Below are positions 11,703-23,805 of a stretch of DNA of 64,000 bases, one piece after another. This DNA comes from Cladopsammia gracilis (Eukaryota > Cnidaria > Anthozoa > Scleractinia > Dendrophylliidae), in contig JAJGOT010000219.1 of NCBI GenBank assembly GCA_022457155.1, positions 970,001 to 1,034,000 on the forward strand, read 5' to 3'. The notes below the pieces were generated by a model. That model did no database searches. It was not told where the DNA came from and saw nothing but the letters and a program-made list of their open reading frames with translations. The first letter of the stretch is position 1, and the number at the start of each line of letters is the position of its first letter. The translations under genes and the position numbers were made by a program.

Positions 11703-12544
11703 CTTAAGTTTTACAAGGAGAATAACATTGATAAAGAGTATTAAATATTTTTACAATTTATAGTTTAGTTCAATTTAGTTTATGTTACTAACAACAACAC
11801 CAGAGACTACAGTAAATCCCTTACTGTTTTCAAACAATGATGTACTTTTTCGTGATGACATGTTTTATAATGTCCCCTACTTAAGTTTAGGGTGAGATAT
11901 GTATGAGACAACTTCAACAGCTTAACGCCACTACCCAATGACACGATCATCTGAACTGAGAGATAGTATAGAGCACAGCCAGCATGATCTTACAAATAAT
12001 ATAAGACCAGTTTTCAACAGTGTCATATATATAAAACCGATAAAACAAAAACCAAAACCAATTGAAGGGGCCGGTGGAAAAGGGGCGTAACTGACGAATT
12101 TGCTCTACTGCACAGGTGAAGTTAATTCAATGAAACAATTCGGAATTCTCTCTGCTTTAAACAATGTCTTCCCTTAAAACATTCTAAATGAAATCAATAA
12201 ACCACAATAGAACACTGGCCATAAATTATAGCTTATATTGCGCTGTGTAAAAACAAGTTTGCTAAAGCAACGAGCGCAAGGCTGTAAATTGACTTAATGT
12301 TCCTTCGGCATTTGCAAACAAATTTGCGAGTAAATTCGCCAATGAACACGCATTATTCCCGTCCCACTTTTGCCCAAAACAGGGCTAAAACAAAATACAA
12401 TATCGGTCACATTCCACTGTCTTCCCCTTGTTGTTATTCAAGATAAACAAATACAATATCGTTCACATTCCGCTGTCTTTCCATTCTTCCTTCAATGTTG
12501 TTATTGACAAGATTGGGGGGTCAGTAGTGGATCAGCATTTTGTC

Positions 12545-12995
12545 AAAACCTCTTTTTTCAAGTGAAACTAACAACTTGAGCAGTTTAAAAGCAGTGAAAC
12601 GAACAACTCGAGCGATTTAAAAGCAGTGAAACGAACAACTTGCACATTTTTCAAGTGAAACGAACATTAACTTGCGTTGCTTTTTTGAAAGCAGTGAAAC
12701 GAACAACTTGCGCATTTTTCAAATGAAACGAACAACTTGACAGTTTTAAAGCAGTGAAACGAAGAACTTTCGCTAACCCTAACCCTAACTGACCAACTTG
12801 TGCATTTTTCAAGCGAAATGAACAACTTGAGCTGTTTAAAAGCAGTTAGGGAAGCAAACAACTTGGGCACTTTTCAAGTGAAACGAACAACTTGAGCTGT
12901 TTAAAAGCAGTGAAACGAACAACTTGCGCATTTTTCAAGTGAAACGAACAACTTGAGATGCTTAGAAGCGGTGAAGCGAACAATTTGCGCTTTTG
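12545..12995. repeat. Two-variant minisatellite, GTGAAACGAACAACTTG
   Basis: Repeats of GTGAAACGAACAACTTG alternate between a variant followed by AGCxGTTTAAAAGCA and one followed by CGCATTTTTCAA, giving a higher-order period of about 60 bases. A telomere-like AACCCTAACCCTAAC lies inside at about 12775. Confidence 0.85.
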
Positions 12996-13061
12996 GGATT
13001 GCTGTTATGAATAATAATAATTTTAGATAATTAGATCAGCTATTAGCCGAGTTTGAAATAT

Positions 13062-14070
13062 GAAGGGCTCGGAGCATAACCAACCTATGTATTGCTTTTT
13101 GAGCGTTTTTATTTTTTTCTCACTCGGATTTGCCTAATTTCATCGTACAACGAATGATATCACAAACTCTTGTCGAATTTGCACTAACCCTAAGGAATTG
13201 GACTAATTTCACCTGAAAAAAGCAGAGTTCTGGCCCTCTAGTGATCTCTAGTGGTTGTTTACATTCAGAGTGTAATTTCGACGCCATTACAGCAGATTGG
13301 TCGTGAGAATATGTGACTGCAATACTCCTGACTAATCGATCGCGAGCTCGCTACAGAAACACATCGTCTGTGGCGTGCGTTTTAGCCAATATGTTTAAGG
13401 CCTGTGCGGTGATTGAAGGACATCATTAAGTCCGGAAATCCGTAAGTCTCTAGCACCTCTCAAAGAAACGAGTCGTGTTCTTGTCCGCGTACCTTGTGTC
13501 CAAAGTGCTATTCAGTGCTCAAGGTGAAAATGGGCCATTGGTGGACAAGACGAACCAGTGGGAAAGTCGGGAATCACTTCGGATCAGAAAAGGGGCAGTG
13601 GTGGACATTCCATTTTCGATTTCACCATTGATATCCTGACATGCTTTGCAACAGAGGCAGCTAGGTCGGCGATGCGTGGTCGAGAGAATCTAAGTGGCTG
13701 GCTTAATTGGCAATAAAAATGATGCGATTTTGAGGGAATGAACTTCGGGATTTATTTTCCTCAAACGGGATTTAGTGGTACGGGCCCAAACTTGGCCATC
13801 TGAAGTGAAAAATCAGCATAAAATCTAGAAAATCGTGTAAACTTTGGGATCCATTTTTTTGAGCGGGATTCAGCGGGACACATGCAGATATTTTTTTTTG
13901 CATAGTATGTTATTTCTCGAAAACAACGGAAAAAAACAACAAAAAAATCCTGAACAATGTTTTGCAATTAATTTGTAGTATACATGCCAAAAATGGACAA
14001 AGCTGAGTGAGAAAAATAAAAAAAAACACCTAAAAAAGCAACATTAGGTTGGTTATGTCCCGGGCCCTTC
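13062..14070. mobile_element. Non-autonomous TIR element, about 1.0 kb
   Basis: GAAGGGCTCGGAGCATAACC at the left matches the inverse of GGTTATGTCCCGGGCCCTTC at the right, with imperfect similarity extending roughly 65 bases inward. No coding sequence is recognised inside. It lies about 40 bases beyond the splice donor of the NERD-helicase exon, within the presumed intron. Confidence 0.75.
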
Positions 14071-14115
14071 AATTACTGGTTGAAAGCCATTTACCATAAT
14101 TCAGTGAAAACTTAC

Positions 14116-16176
14116 CTTTATTACAATCAATTTCATAACAGCTCGAGAAAACATGATATAAAGTAATGTAGATGTGGCTATGTCATTATAAGGCAGTAAC
14201 CGTTCTGGTTCCTTACAAACAGCAATTACAACTGGCCATTCATATGAGTCTACAAAGCCTCCGAAGTCAACTACTACAGCATCATCATTTCCTCCAACAT
14301 CTCTACCAACATCACAGACTTGAATGTTCAAAGACTTGCACCTATCAGACAGATATGTTTTGACATCAGTATCATCTGTGACAAGGACAGCAAATTTCAG
14401 CTCTGGACTCAACTTTTTTCTCCAAGTGTAGTCGTTGATTAATTTAACTACCTGTTCTAATGTACAAGTATATTCATCAACATCTGGTCCACAAACACGA
14501 TGGCCAATTTTGTGTTCCCAGCGTTTTATGGAATCATCAACTTCAAATTCAGATAATTGACTGTGACGTATATCCTCGGCTGTTTCGCTGACTAAATAAA
14601 TCCCAGACTTCTTAGCAAAGTCATGCACATATTTAAAAATACGTTCGGTGGATCTCATTGCTGTCCTCAGGTAAGTAGCCACAAATTCATGGCATTTGCT
14701 CAGTTCAAGCTTCTCAATATAAAAATTTGTCTTGGCACGGTGAGAGCAGTCTAGTAATGGTGTACCACTGTCGGATACATCAAGATTATCCCTTGATTTT
14801 ATGAACTGATCATAGACTGCATAAACAAACCAGCAATAACATGTTTTAGGATCTTTCTGTTTCCTAAGAAGCTTTTTCAGGTTCTTGTACGTGGCTACGG
14901 AGTACAGAATCTGCAACTCATCAATAAAGAGGTGAAACTTTTCTTCATTTTTAGGAATTGGAAAGCTCTGCCTTTTTAAATCTACAAATGTGTAAATGGC
15001 AACGTTTACTCCACTGTTCTTCTCAAAAAAGGTTTTATAAAGTTTGAGCATAGGAGCAGAAACACATATTATGACCTTTTCTCCCTTCCTGGCACATTCC
15101 AAAGCTTTGTATTGGAGCATAATCGTTTTTCCACTCCCTAGAGCACCAGAAATCAGCTGGTGTTTTTCGCCTTCCCAGACACAAAGCTGTTCAGGATTAA
15201 GAAACAAAACTTCCTTTGATAACTCAGCTAGGTCCTCTCTGCCTGCTGTCTTCACAACTTTCTGCTCAGGTGCAAGGCCACTTTCACTTTCATCATCCAT
15301 TTGTTTCTTTCTCTTTCTTATGGCCTTTTGGTGAATGTCATAACATTGTTTAAGATAGGACTGCTTGTAAATGGTCCTGCACCAAGATGAGAGCGAATTG
15401 ACCTCGGACCTCTGCCCAACAAGTTTGTATAGCAGAGTACGCAGCGTTTGCTCTTCTTCGCAGCCACATTTGTCTGCATGAAGATACGCTTTCATCCAAT
15501 CTGAAAATTTGTCATACGAGGCTATTTCTGATTTTGTCAGAAAAACAAAGTCGTCTTTGGAAGATTGGGATCTTATGGGACCATCCATATTTGGCAGAGC
15601 AAAGACTTTGTAAACTGGGATGCCACTCTCCCCTTGTAAAAGGTGCTTGATTGTCTTCTCTCCCTCCCGCAGCTGATCAAAAGCCTTATTTTTCAGCCGA
15701 TGAAAAGCTTGATGTGGCTTCTCACAATTGTCTGGATTGTTAGCCTTGACTTCGATAAGAATAACACCAATGTTCAGATGGACTATCACAAAATCAAACT
15801 CAAATTGTTTCTGTTGTTCATCGGCCTGGAGGAAATTATTGATGAATTCTGTGCACTTCAACTTTGACAGAACAAACATGTGCTGTTTCGTTTTCTCTCC
15901 AAAACCTTTCAGGAAATTATACATCTTCTCTTCAGCATCATCTCCCCTATTGGTATTTATTTGGGTGTCACTGAGCGTTGCAGCGCCAGAAACATTGCCA
16001 ACTGGACTTGTATAGTGCCTCAAAAATAGAGGAGGACACATGATTGTCCCTTCAGTCCATTTTCCATAATGATTTCCAAAGTGTTTTTCTGCACCTTCAA
16101 GGAGCTTGAGCATCTCCCCACCTGGGCTTTTAACAACAGGTGGAGCCATGTCTATGTTGACCAAGGCAGTGGCCAT
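14116..16176 (-). CDS. NERD nuclease-like + SF1 (UvrD-like) helicase exon
   Basis: A 2061-base exon encodes 687 residues from an ATG at 16176 that directly follows an in-frame TAG. Residues about 78-150 resemble a NERD domain of the PD-(D/E)xK nuclease type: an acidic residue D128 in the FEFDFVIVH strand and E142-x-K144 in VILIEVKANN. A basic linker (about 285-292) leads to a P-loop ATPase: Walker A GALGSGKT at 344-351, Walker B LFIDELQ at 416-422, and near the C terminus FSRAVMKLIVI (676-686), matching motif VI of UvrD-like helicases. The frame stops just after a perfect donor, AAG|GTAAGT (GT at 14114-14115), so the apparent stop is intronic and the protein continues in further exons. NERD plus SF1 helicase is known from bacterial proteins; the animal role is unknown. 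Confidence 0.8.
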
Positions 16177-17710
16177 CTATCTTGAAGTTGTGCTTTGGGA
16201 TCTAGGATGCAAGGACATGTGAGAGCTGAATAAATCAAATGGCTACGTCACTAACCCGTGGAAAGGAACGTGGGCTCAAGTGCACGGGGTTCAAAATAGC
16301 TGCAATTCCTGGGAAAAATAGTTTGGGATTTAAACTCAAAAAATAAGGTCGGTTTAAAAAATAATAATAAATTTATCAGTATTTTCGAGCAAAAAAAATT
16401 AGGGTGTGTACAAAGTTTAAAAAATTTGTTCTTGTGTTGAAAAGCCATCAGGTTTTTGATGTAGAATATTAAGAGTTATCATATTAAGAGCAGCCGTCCC
16501 TAAAAATCGCCTGGAGGTGTGCAAAATGAAAAAACAAAATCCCCAAACTTTGACAGAATATAGGTCTAGGTAAACTCTTTCTAGAAAAATAACTTTCAGT
16601 TCAATTAGATTTTTATTTTACGTGACCAGCGACAAAGTCGGTTCGGTGGCTCTCGCAAGGGATTTTTACGGGCTCCACATGTACACTATGCATTACTTAG
16701 ATATCGCCTAAAAATTCAGCATGGAATAAACTCCACAAGTAAATACCTAACTAAGATCAAAGAGCTCTGAGAGCGATCTTGTGAATAGGAAACAACGTAC
16801 GGTTAATTTCAGTTATTCTTGATGTTTTTTACCCAAGGTTCAAGCTTTTGATAATCCTTTAACTTCGAAAAATTATCTAATGTCAGGGCAAAAAAACTTC
16901 CACTTGTCTGCTCGTCTGAGACGAGTACTTTTTTTATCTTGGATGAGTGGATTTCCAAAAGCACTTGTCTGACGGGACGAGTACAATTTACCAGGAGAAA
17001 TTTGTCACATTTTTCACTGAGTTCTTAAAGTTTCCCAAGCATCTCTGGACTTCATAAACTAGCCTGGTTTCCACGAATTTCCGTTTCTTTTTGCTCATAA
17101 ACTTACCCGTTTTCCGACCGTACAAATTTCTTGAGCACATGTTTTTGTTTAGCCTGGTTACTAAGGATAAGCAGGATAGCCGCTCTCCTACAGACTCTTT
17201 TGTTTGGCTTCGAATTCGTTCATTTTTTGTGCTTCATTGCTAAAAGCTTCAAAATGTCTGAAAAAGATATAGGGAGCACAGTTATAATCGATTTCTATCG
17301 ATTAGTTAGGCCCTGGGTTTTGAGATCGCCGCACAAAGATGTTCCGCTGCACTAAACACTCGATTGCGCTTCGATGGAGTCACACAATTTCTGGAAAATT
17401 GGAAACTGAATTCTTTGCTACCAAGTTCTCCATAAATGCAAAGACAGCTACACTTGATTCTTAAACCTACATGGGTTAAACTCATTATGAAAAAAGAACT
17501 TTCCTTCCAGTGACTGCAGTCGATGGTGTCAAATGACTTGGGAGCTTTGAGAGCACATGGCAAATCGAAGATTTCTTGTCTGATCACGTGCTAATTCCGG
17601 GTAACATTCGGGGCCATTCGAAGCTATCCTCGACAAATTTAAACGTTGAACCGACGAGGTTCCGAGGAAAAAAAGGAGCTAAGATCGGGGAATATCGGAT
17701 AGAAATCGAC

Positions 17711-17751
<41 letters not shown>

Positions 17752-18240
17752 ACTCACTGACACTTGTTCAGAAGGACAGCATAGTAGCTTACGCCTAAGA
17801 GGCAGTAAGCTACAAAAACTGCTCCAAGACAAACATTTTGATGGTACACTGTTAATTGCCTACCATGTAACAAAAACTCGACAAGAACATACAATTCAGG
17901 GACATACATGTAATTAAGTTAATCTATTGTTCAGCTCCCCAAATTCCCCTTATTTTCTTGCATATCCAAATGATTTTTACATGAAATCTAACAGTGACAA
18001 ACCAGATGTAAACCAGTGGACAAGGAAATATACTTATTCTTATGGGAATCTACAGGCAAGCTACAGAATGCTGGACTATTGTGTCTAAGCCTGTGAATTC
18101 TGAGATATGCCATTTAAATGCTTTTAAAGCTTAACATAGAAACTAAACAAAAAGAAAAAATCAATATAAAAACCTGACCAAAAGTTAAAGTGGCATCTAG
18201 TACAGTTATTGAAATAATGTAGATGCATAGTATAATAATG
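16177..18240. other. No gene confidently seen
   Basis: Upstream region of the minus-strand gene and beyond. Holds AT-rich sequence, a CACTTGTCTG(A/C) duplication around 16900-16985 (ACTTGTCTGCTCGTCTGAGA and ACTTGTCTGACGGGACGAGT), and several open frames of 60-110 codons without recognisable domains. Confidence 0.35.
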
Positions 18241-18639
18241 CCATGGTTCAATCACAGGGGGGTGGGGGGTACTCAGGTATATTAGTGACGGGGAAGTGTG
18301 AAGACCTTTTATGGGTTTGAAATTAGCGATCGGAGGACTTTTTTGGGGTTAGAAAAATTTGTGTTGACTTGTTTTGGGTGAAAGATTGTGGTATTAGGAC
18401 TTTATTGGGAGTTGACCAAAAGCAAAACCCAGGGTTCTAAAACAGGCAATATATTGTATCAAACAATAAAGTGTATCAGTTTCAAGAATGACTGCAGTCT
18501 GCCTAAAGTTTGTCACAGATCACTGACGGCCTGGCGCACGCTACTGGTGTACACGAGCGTAACACCGTGCTTTAATATGCACCAATTCACGTTCTGTGAA
18601 AGGCACGGATTTCACGCAAAAGCACACGAGAAAAAAAAA

Positions 18640-19000
18640 ACATAAAAGGCACAGACTAGGCACAGGTTCGGCACGTTTTACAGAATGCTTAGGCACAGTT
18701 TAGGCACAGCTTAAGCACTTGGAGAAAAAATAATTCGTTGCATAAGAACAATCTTGCAATTTATCGTCATAACAATGTGTGACCAAAAAGCGCTGTGACA
18801 CGAGCAAGATGAAAATAATGTTTCCCGGGAATGTTTACATAACGCCGTTCAAAGGCACAATTTAGGCCCGAATTAAGGCACAATTTAGGCACAGCTTAGG
18901 CACTGCTTAGGCACAGCTTAGGCATGAAAAAAAGCTAGACATGCACACTTCATGCACAACTTGGGCACACATTATGCACAACTTGTTCGTGCGAAGGCAC
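18640..19000. repeat. Degenerate TTAGGCACAG repeat field
   Basis: About 15 copies of (T/C)TTAGGCACAG or close variants (CTTAAGCAC, TTGGGCACAC, TTAGGCATG) lie in two bursts, 18645-18720 and 18855-19005, separated by unrelated sequence. Confidence 0.6.
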
Positions 19001-19970
19001 ACTGTAGAATCCGTAATTCGATCCTACTTACAACGAAACGTATTTTTATGTAAAATAAACGCTGTCTAACCGTGAAAATTGGATTGTAGTTTGAAAATGG
19101 ATTTTCCAAATTGAAAATTGTTACCCCAGGAAATAAGCTGAACTTATGAACACTTCAAAAGTCTTTTTGTTTTTTAACATAAGAAACGGAGCTAAAACCA
19201 AATCGATTTTGAAAATTTTCGACCAGGCTGTTTTTGTAGGTACGTAATATTAGGTTACCTTGCTGCAAATTGCTATAAATTTGTTATTTTTCGATCATTT
19301 AAAGTCATTCTTAAAATACATAATGCTCATTAGCTATTAACTTTAATTGCAAAAGAAAAAATGCCTACATATCATCAAAGCGGAGAAATTATGAATTGTG
19401 CCAGGTTAGACTGTAAATGTTACGCGTAGTGTCCAAAATGGCCTCATTTTTGGTGACTATTGTAAAATTTTCTTTTATTCAACCCTATATGCAAAACTAA
19501 AATTGTTCACAGAGAAGACATTAATGAACTTTAGTTTTTTTTACCAAATCTCAACCTAAACTGAATTTTAATAATTTCAGAAGAGCTAAATTAAGTGTGA
19601 ATTTTAGCCATGTACACCAGTAGCGTGCGCCAGACCTGACAGATACATGATGAATTAAGAAAGGTGAACACAAAAACTGTCTGGAACTATCTTGATATGT
19701 TTTTGTGTTAACGTTTTTATGGAGAGAAAAAAAGGCACTTTTTTGGGTTATGTTCTGGGCCATCAGACTTTTTTGGGGTCTGGTTTTAGCCCAATAGGAC
19801 TTTTTTGATAATGTTTTTTTGATAATGTTTGATAATGCACTTTTCGGAATTTAAAAAAAGTCTTGTATACTTTTGAATGTAAGGTATAGCATAGGGAAAG
19901 TTTTAGGAACTGATATTTACTTTGTCCTTTGACTGTTGATGCCAAACAAACAATAACTTTTAAAAGGATA

Positions 19971-20327
19971 TTACAGCCATGCTCCGCCACGCGTGACCAG
20001 TATATTAGAAAATTGAATGGAGTTTCCAAGTTTACACGTCGGTTTTGTAAATTCATTCTGAGATTCGGAATTCCCGTGAGAATTTTACCGCATTTTCGGA
20101 AACAAAGAGCAACAAAATATCATTTTACTTGAAATGTTACATATCCGAACAATATTAGTTTTTTTATGCGTGTAGCAAAGTTATTTTTCCGTTAACTTGT
20201 GGCTTTCAAAGTGTTTTCCAGCGAGATCTTCAAGGTTTCATTCAAATCTCGGACGTTACAAAGAAATATTCAAATGTCCATTTCAGTCTCGTGGATACTG
20301 GTCACGCGTGACGGAGCATGGCTGTAA
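19971..20327. mobile_element. Small TIR element, about 0.36 kb
   Basis: TTACAGCCATGCTCCGCCAC at the left and the inverse of GTGACGGAGCATGGCTGTAA at the right form TIRs of about 33 bases including CACGCGTGACCAGTAT. The interior is non-coding. Confidence 0.8.
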
Positions 20328-20549
20328 CTAACTTCTTAAAAAACTCAGTACTGGACATGTAAGCTCCTTTGGATATTTAAGCTGCCTTGAAAGAGCTGAT
20401 TGATTGAACATTTCTACACCATGTACTTGTTGAAATGATAAACAAAGGCATTTGCATAAGTAGGGGACAAAAATGAACCAAAATATGAACATATTTCTGA
20501 TACTGAAAGCAATTTGATATTTAATGGGTGTGGTCAAAACCTTCATATA

Positions 20550-20690
20550 GGTGGTTTGCAATCAATCTCTAGAGACATAGATAACAATAGTGAAACGAAC
20601 AAATGCTGGTGGACGAACATAAGGAGCTAATGAGAGAACTATTGTTTATGTCCACCAGCATGGCGGTGATGACGTAACGTGAAAACCACC
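20550..20690. mobile_element. Foldback element, about 140 bp
   Basis: GGTGGTTT...ATGCTGGTGGAC at the left pairs with GTCCACCAGCAT...AAACCACC at the right. A related copy lies at about 51359-51528. It abuts the pogo-like element that starts at 20693. Confidence 0.6.
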
Positions 20691-20692
20691 TA

Positions 20693-21816
20693 CAGTCAAC
20701 TCTCGCCTTGCGGACACCCCGCTATTACGGACGCTCGCTATTACGGACAAATTTCAGATCCCCGGCGGAAACTATAGAGGTTTGACTGAAAACAACTCCC
20801 GCTATTACGGACTCTCGCTATTACGGAATTACGGACACTTTTGTGGTACCAACGTAACAATTTTATTGTTTTCACTCTCGATAAAGCGGACACTGAAAAG
20901 TTCTCATGTAACATAATTACGTAAAATGGCAGTCTGTTCTTCTTCATTTGTCAACAAACACTTCAAAATAGTCTGGAATGTTTATTTTCTCGTACGGCCG
21001 GTCAGACTTGTTTCATGTAGACTTTTCGGTATCTTCACTTCAGCTTGCGCCTTTTCCTTTTAGGCTCTTCAGTCGCTAAGCCCTCATCCTCCTTTCTCAA
21101 CGACTTCCTAGCACTCTCGCTACTGTTGATCAGCTTGTGCAATCTTTCAAGATATGTTTGGTCACCATACAGTTCATAAATGACTGGAATCTCAAGCCAC
21201 CTCTGTTAATTCTCATCCCGCAGATTATAGACAACCCTCTGTGGTTGTCCCTTTTCAAAAAGCACGACACAATTTTCGACAGGCCCAGAGGAATGTGTCC
21301 TACAATGCGTCCATTTTCTTCTGTTACGGCCAAAGCAAACCTATCTTTTGCATTTTCTGGTTCTCGCTGAAGTGTCAATTGCTTGTTAATTTCAGGCTCA
21401 AATACATCTTTGTAGGCGTGATGACCTCTCATCCAAGAAAAATATCGCTTGCATTCCTCATTAGTACGTTGTTCTGCCATGATGTATTAATAATGTACTG
21501 TTCACGTATTGCAAGTCTTGCGAGTTATGATGAATGCGTGTTACAAAATGTACTTTCACTGCGTGAACAGCGCGTGTTCGCATTACGAAACGTAATTTCC
21601 GGTTTCAGAAAACTATTATCGTTTGAATGTGGTGTTTATCGTATACTTGGCACATTTAACACATTAAAGATATAAAATTACACCACTGGTATAGTGTATA
21701 TAAACTTAGCACCCTTTAATGGCACTTTTATTTCCGTACCCCGCTATTACGGACTCTCGCTATTACGGACACTAAACGCCGGTCCCGAGGGTGTCCGTTA
21801 TAACGAGAGTTGACTG
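20693..21816. mobile_element. pogo/Tigger-like element with TA duplication
   Basis: TA|CAGTCAACTCTCG at the left is mirrored by CGAGAGTTGACTG|TA at the right, giving a TA target duplication as in Tc1/mariner/pogo elements. Both ends also carry repeated CGCTATTACGGAC units. Instead of a transposase the interior has a minus-strand HIRAN-domain ORF (21035-21480). Confidence 0.9.
21035..21480 (-). pseudogene. HIRAN-domain protein inside pogo-like element, one frameshift
   Basis: The ATG at 21480 opens a frame with the HIRAN pattern: MRGHHAYKDVFEP at about 17-29, QREPENAKDRFALAV at about 38-52 and GHIPLGLSKI at about 61-70. Near 21200 the coding sense passes to the next frame and continues (LEIPVIYELYGDQTYLERLH) to a stop at 21035, with a basic nuclear-localisation-like end PKRKRRKLK. 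The total is about 148 codons with one frame change. In HLTF and Rad5, HIRAN binds 3' single-stranded DNA ends; here the domain stands alone. The frameshift could be a sequencing error or decay. Confidence 0.7.
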
Positions 21817-22303
21817 TATTTCGCCTTTTGCCATATTACGCAAAGAGAAATACGCTTTGGCCAATGAATATATAATTACAAACGCTTGGAGTGAGGTGCG
21901 GGATTGCGGAAAATTGGTTCTATTCTTTTCAATTCTTTTTAGAACGAGGCATTGAGACAATGAGCTCTATTCTTATTCAATGAGATACAAATTAGTAAGT
22001 GCTTATATCCCGCACCGTGCATGCTTGAGTCTTAAATTAACATGCCGAAAATAATTGCTCACTTCTGTGATCTGGTTTACAGTAGTACTCACCTCGAGAT
22101 TAGGATTTTTGGGTATAAATCTGAACGTTTCTCAAACAATGTGGACTTCGCAGTACAAAGAATGGAAAGTGAATTCTTTTTTATTGAAAGAGCACGTGAT
22201 ATTCACGCGATTATGACGAAAGTCATCGCATTATTGCCGTCGGCTTCCGATCTCTTTAAAGCCCGCGTTGTATCTAAACAGCGGTAGCTTTCAGCAGAGC
22301 CTA

Positions 22304-22700
22304 GGTACTTGGTGTATCCCTGATCATAATGTATGGTACTTCATGTATCCCTTATTGTAATGTATTTAGATATATTGCAGTGTAATTTAGGGTCGGATTA
22401 CAGTATCTAGGGTTGAAGCACTGATTTTATAGTATTTAGGGTTAAACACTGATTCCAGTATTTCCAATGTATCGAAAGGGTTAGTTCTAATATATGGTTT
22501 GGGCTAGCAGCATATTATCTTATATCCGTTAAAAATTACAACTTTCGGCAGCTAGTCCTCCGTGGTGTAGTGGATAGTGTGCATGGAGTAGATCATACGG
22601 CCCGGGTTCGATTCCCCATTCTGCTGTTTTTATCTTCTTTTTCTACTGAAATAAAAACTAAGTGTTTAAATACAAAATAATAAGGGATACACCAAGTACA
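22304..22700. repeat. TIR element containing a tRNA-like promoter
   Basis: GGTACTTGGTGTATCCCT at the left and AGGGATACACCAAGTAC at the right are inverted copies. Inside (about 22556-22625) is a tRNA-like block with an A box (TGGTGTAGTGGA) and perfect B box (GGTTCGATTCC). No acceptor stem can be formed, so it is not a functional tRNA gene but a tRNA-derived relic. Confidence 0.65.
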
Positions 22701-22859
22701 TACCCAGCAGGGAGATATGAGTCCGCTGGCCATGAAATATGTTGTGACCTGGTGACTGCGGCCATTGTATCTGTAGGGTTTCTTTGTTTGTTTGGTTTTA
22801 GTTGCGGAATTTATGAACCATTTATTTGGACTTTTCACCGCGTAACACTTTGCTTTCGA

Positions 22860-23330
22860 GAAGTGCTTCGGCATGCAAAGTTCACTGCATGATGGCCGAA
22901 AATCTATCCAGTTGCCACAGGCCGATTCCATGTTTGAAACTCTTCTTGTTTTTTGTGCATATCTTAAACGGGTGAAAAGTTACGTGTCGGACCTTCTTCG
23001 GCTGTTGGATGGCTCAAGTGTGGATTCATTCGAAGACAGCTTTGGCGATTTACGGAATGATTACCACTTCGACTGTGGTCCTGGATCTGGTCGACGAAGT
23101 TTATTTATCAGCAGGTTTTTGTAACTCAAGGAAAGTATGCTATGTCTAGTTGGTTTTCCTCGTAAAGATCAAGCGTTTGCACAACAAGCGTTAGATTACT
23201 ATTTTGAAAAAGATGGCGATGTTTTGCCGAGATGGTTTAGTGTTATGAAACTCCAATTGACGGTAACGAAGGTCGCGGATGGGACGTTCCATTTTTTATC
23301 CGCACCCCCCCCCCCCTAAGGATGACGGGT
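22860..23330 (+). other. Weakly coding-like stretch, unidentified
   Basis: Adjacent plus-strand frames (22873-23124, 23137-23319) include a leucine-rich segment (FETLLVFCAYLKRVKSYVSD) followed by an acidic stretch and GPGSGRRSLFIS. This faintly resembles the start of integrase-like proteins common in cnidarian repeats, but the match is too weak for a call. A poly-C run follows at about 23306. Confidence 0.2.
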
Positions 23331-23499
23331 AGTGAAATCCAAGGGTTCGGAATTTTTCTTTAAAGAAGCCGACAAAATTTGGAGCCTTCGGATTTTTTTT
23401 CAAAGGTACCGACAAAAAATCAGGCTTTACCTCGGTGTAAGAACCCACAACTGACGTCACTCAATATAAGATTGCACTGCTGGATGGATGGGTCGATGC

Positions 23500-23805
23500 A
23501 ACATTAAATCGGTTTTATGGATCAATGGATCATTGGACTCTCGGTTCTGAGGATCTTTGGTCTTCTGGATCGCTGGTTCGACGGTTCGTTGGACCGCTGG
23601 TTCGATGGTTCGTTAGTACGATGGATGGATCGTTGGATCGATCGTTGGATCGATGGTTCGTTGGTACGATGGATGGATCGCTGGTGCCATGGTTCCATGG
23701 TTCGTTGGATCAGTGGTTCGGTGGTTCTTTGGCACGATGGATTGATTGATGGTTACTTGGCTCGATGGTACATTGGATCGATGGTTCATTGGTTCGATGG
23801 ACACA
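23500..23805. repeat. Minisatellite GGATCGATGGTTCGTT (left end)
   Basis: Tandem, variable units of about 16 bases built on TGGATCGATGGTTCGT. Open in all frames because of the repeat, so the long frames seen here are not genes. It matches the array at 28445-28712 in inverted orientation. Confidence 0.9.

Noticed and set aside
22556..22628. tRNA gene
   Set aside because: A and B boxes are good, but the acceptor stem does not pair and the anticodon arm is poor; treated as tRNA-derived repeat.
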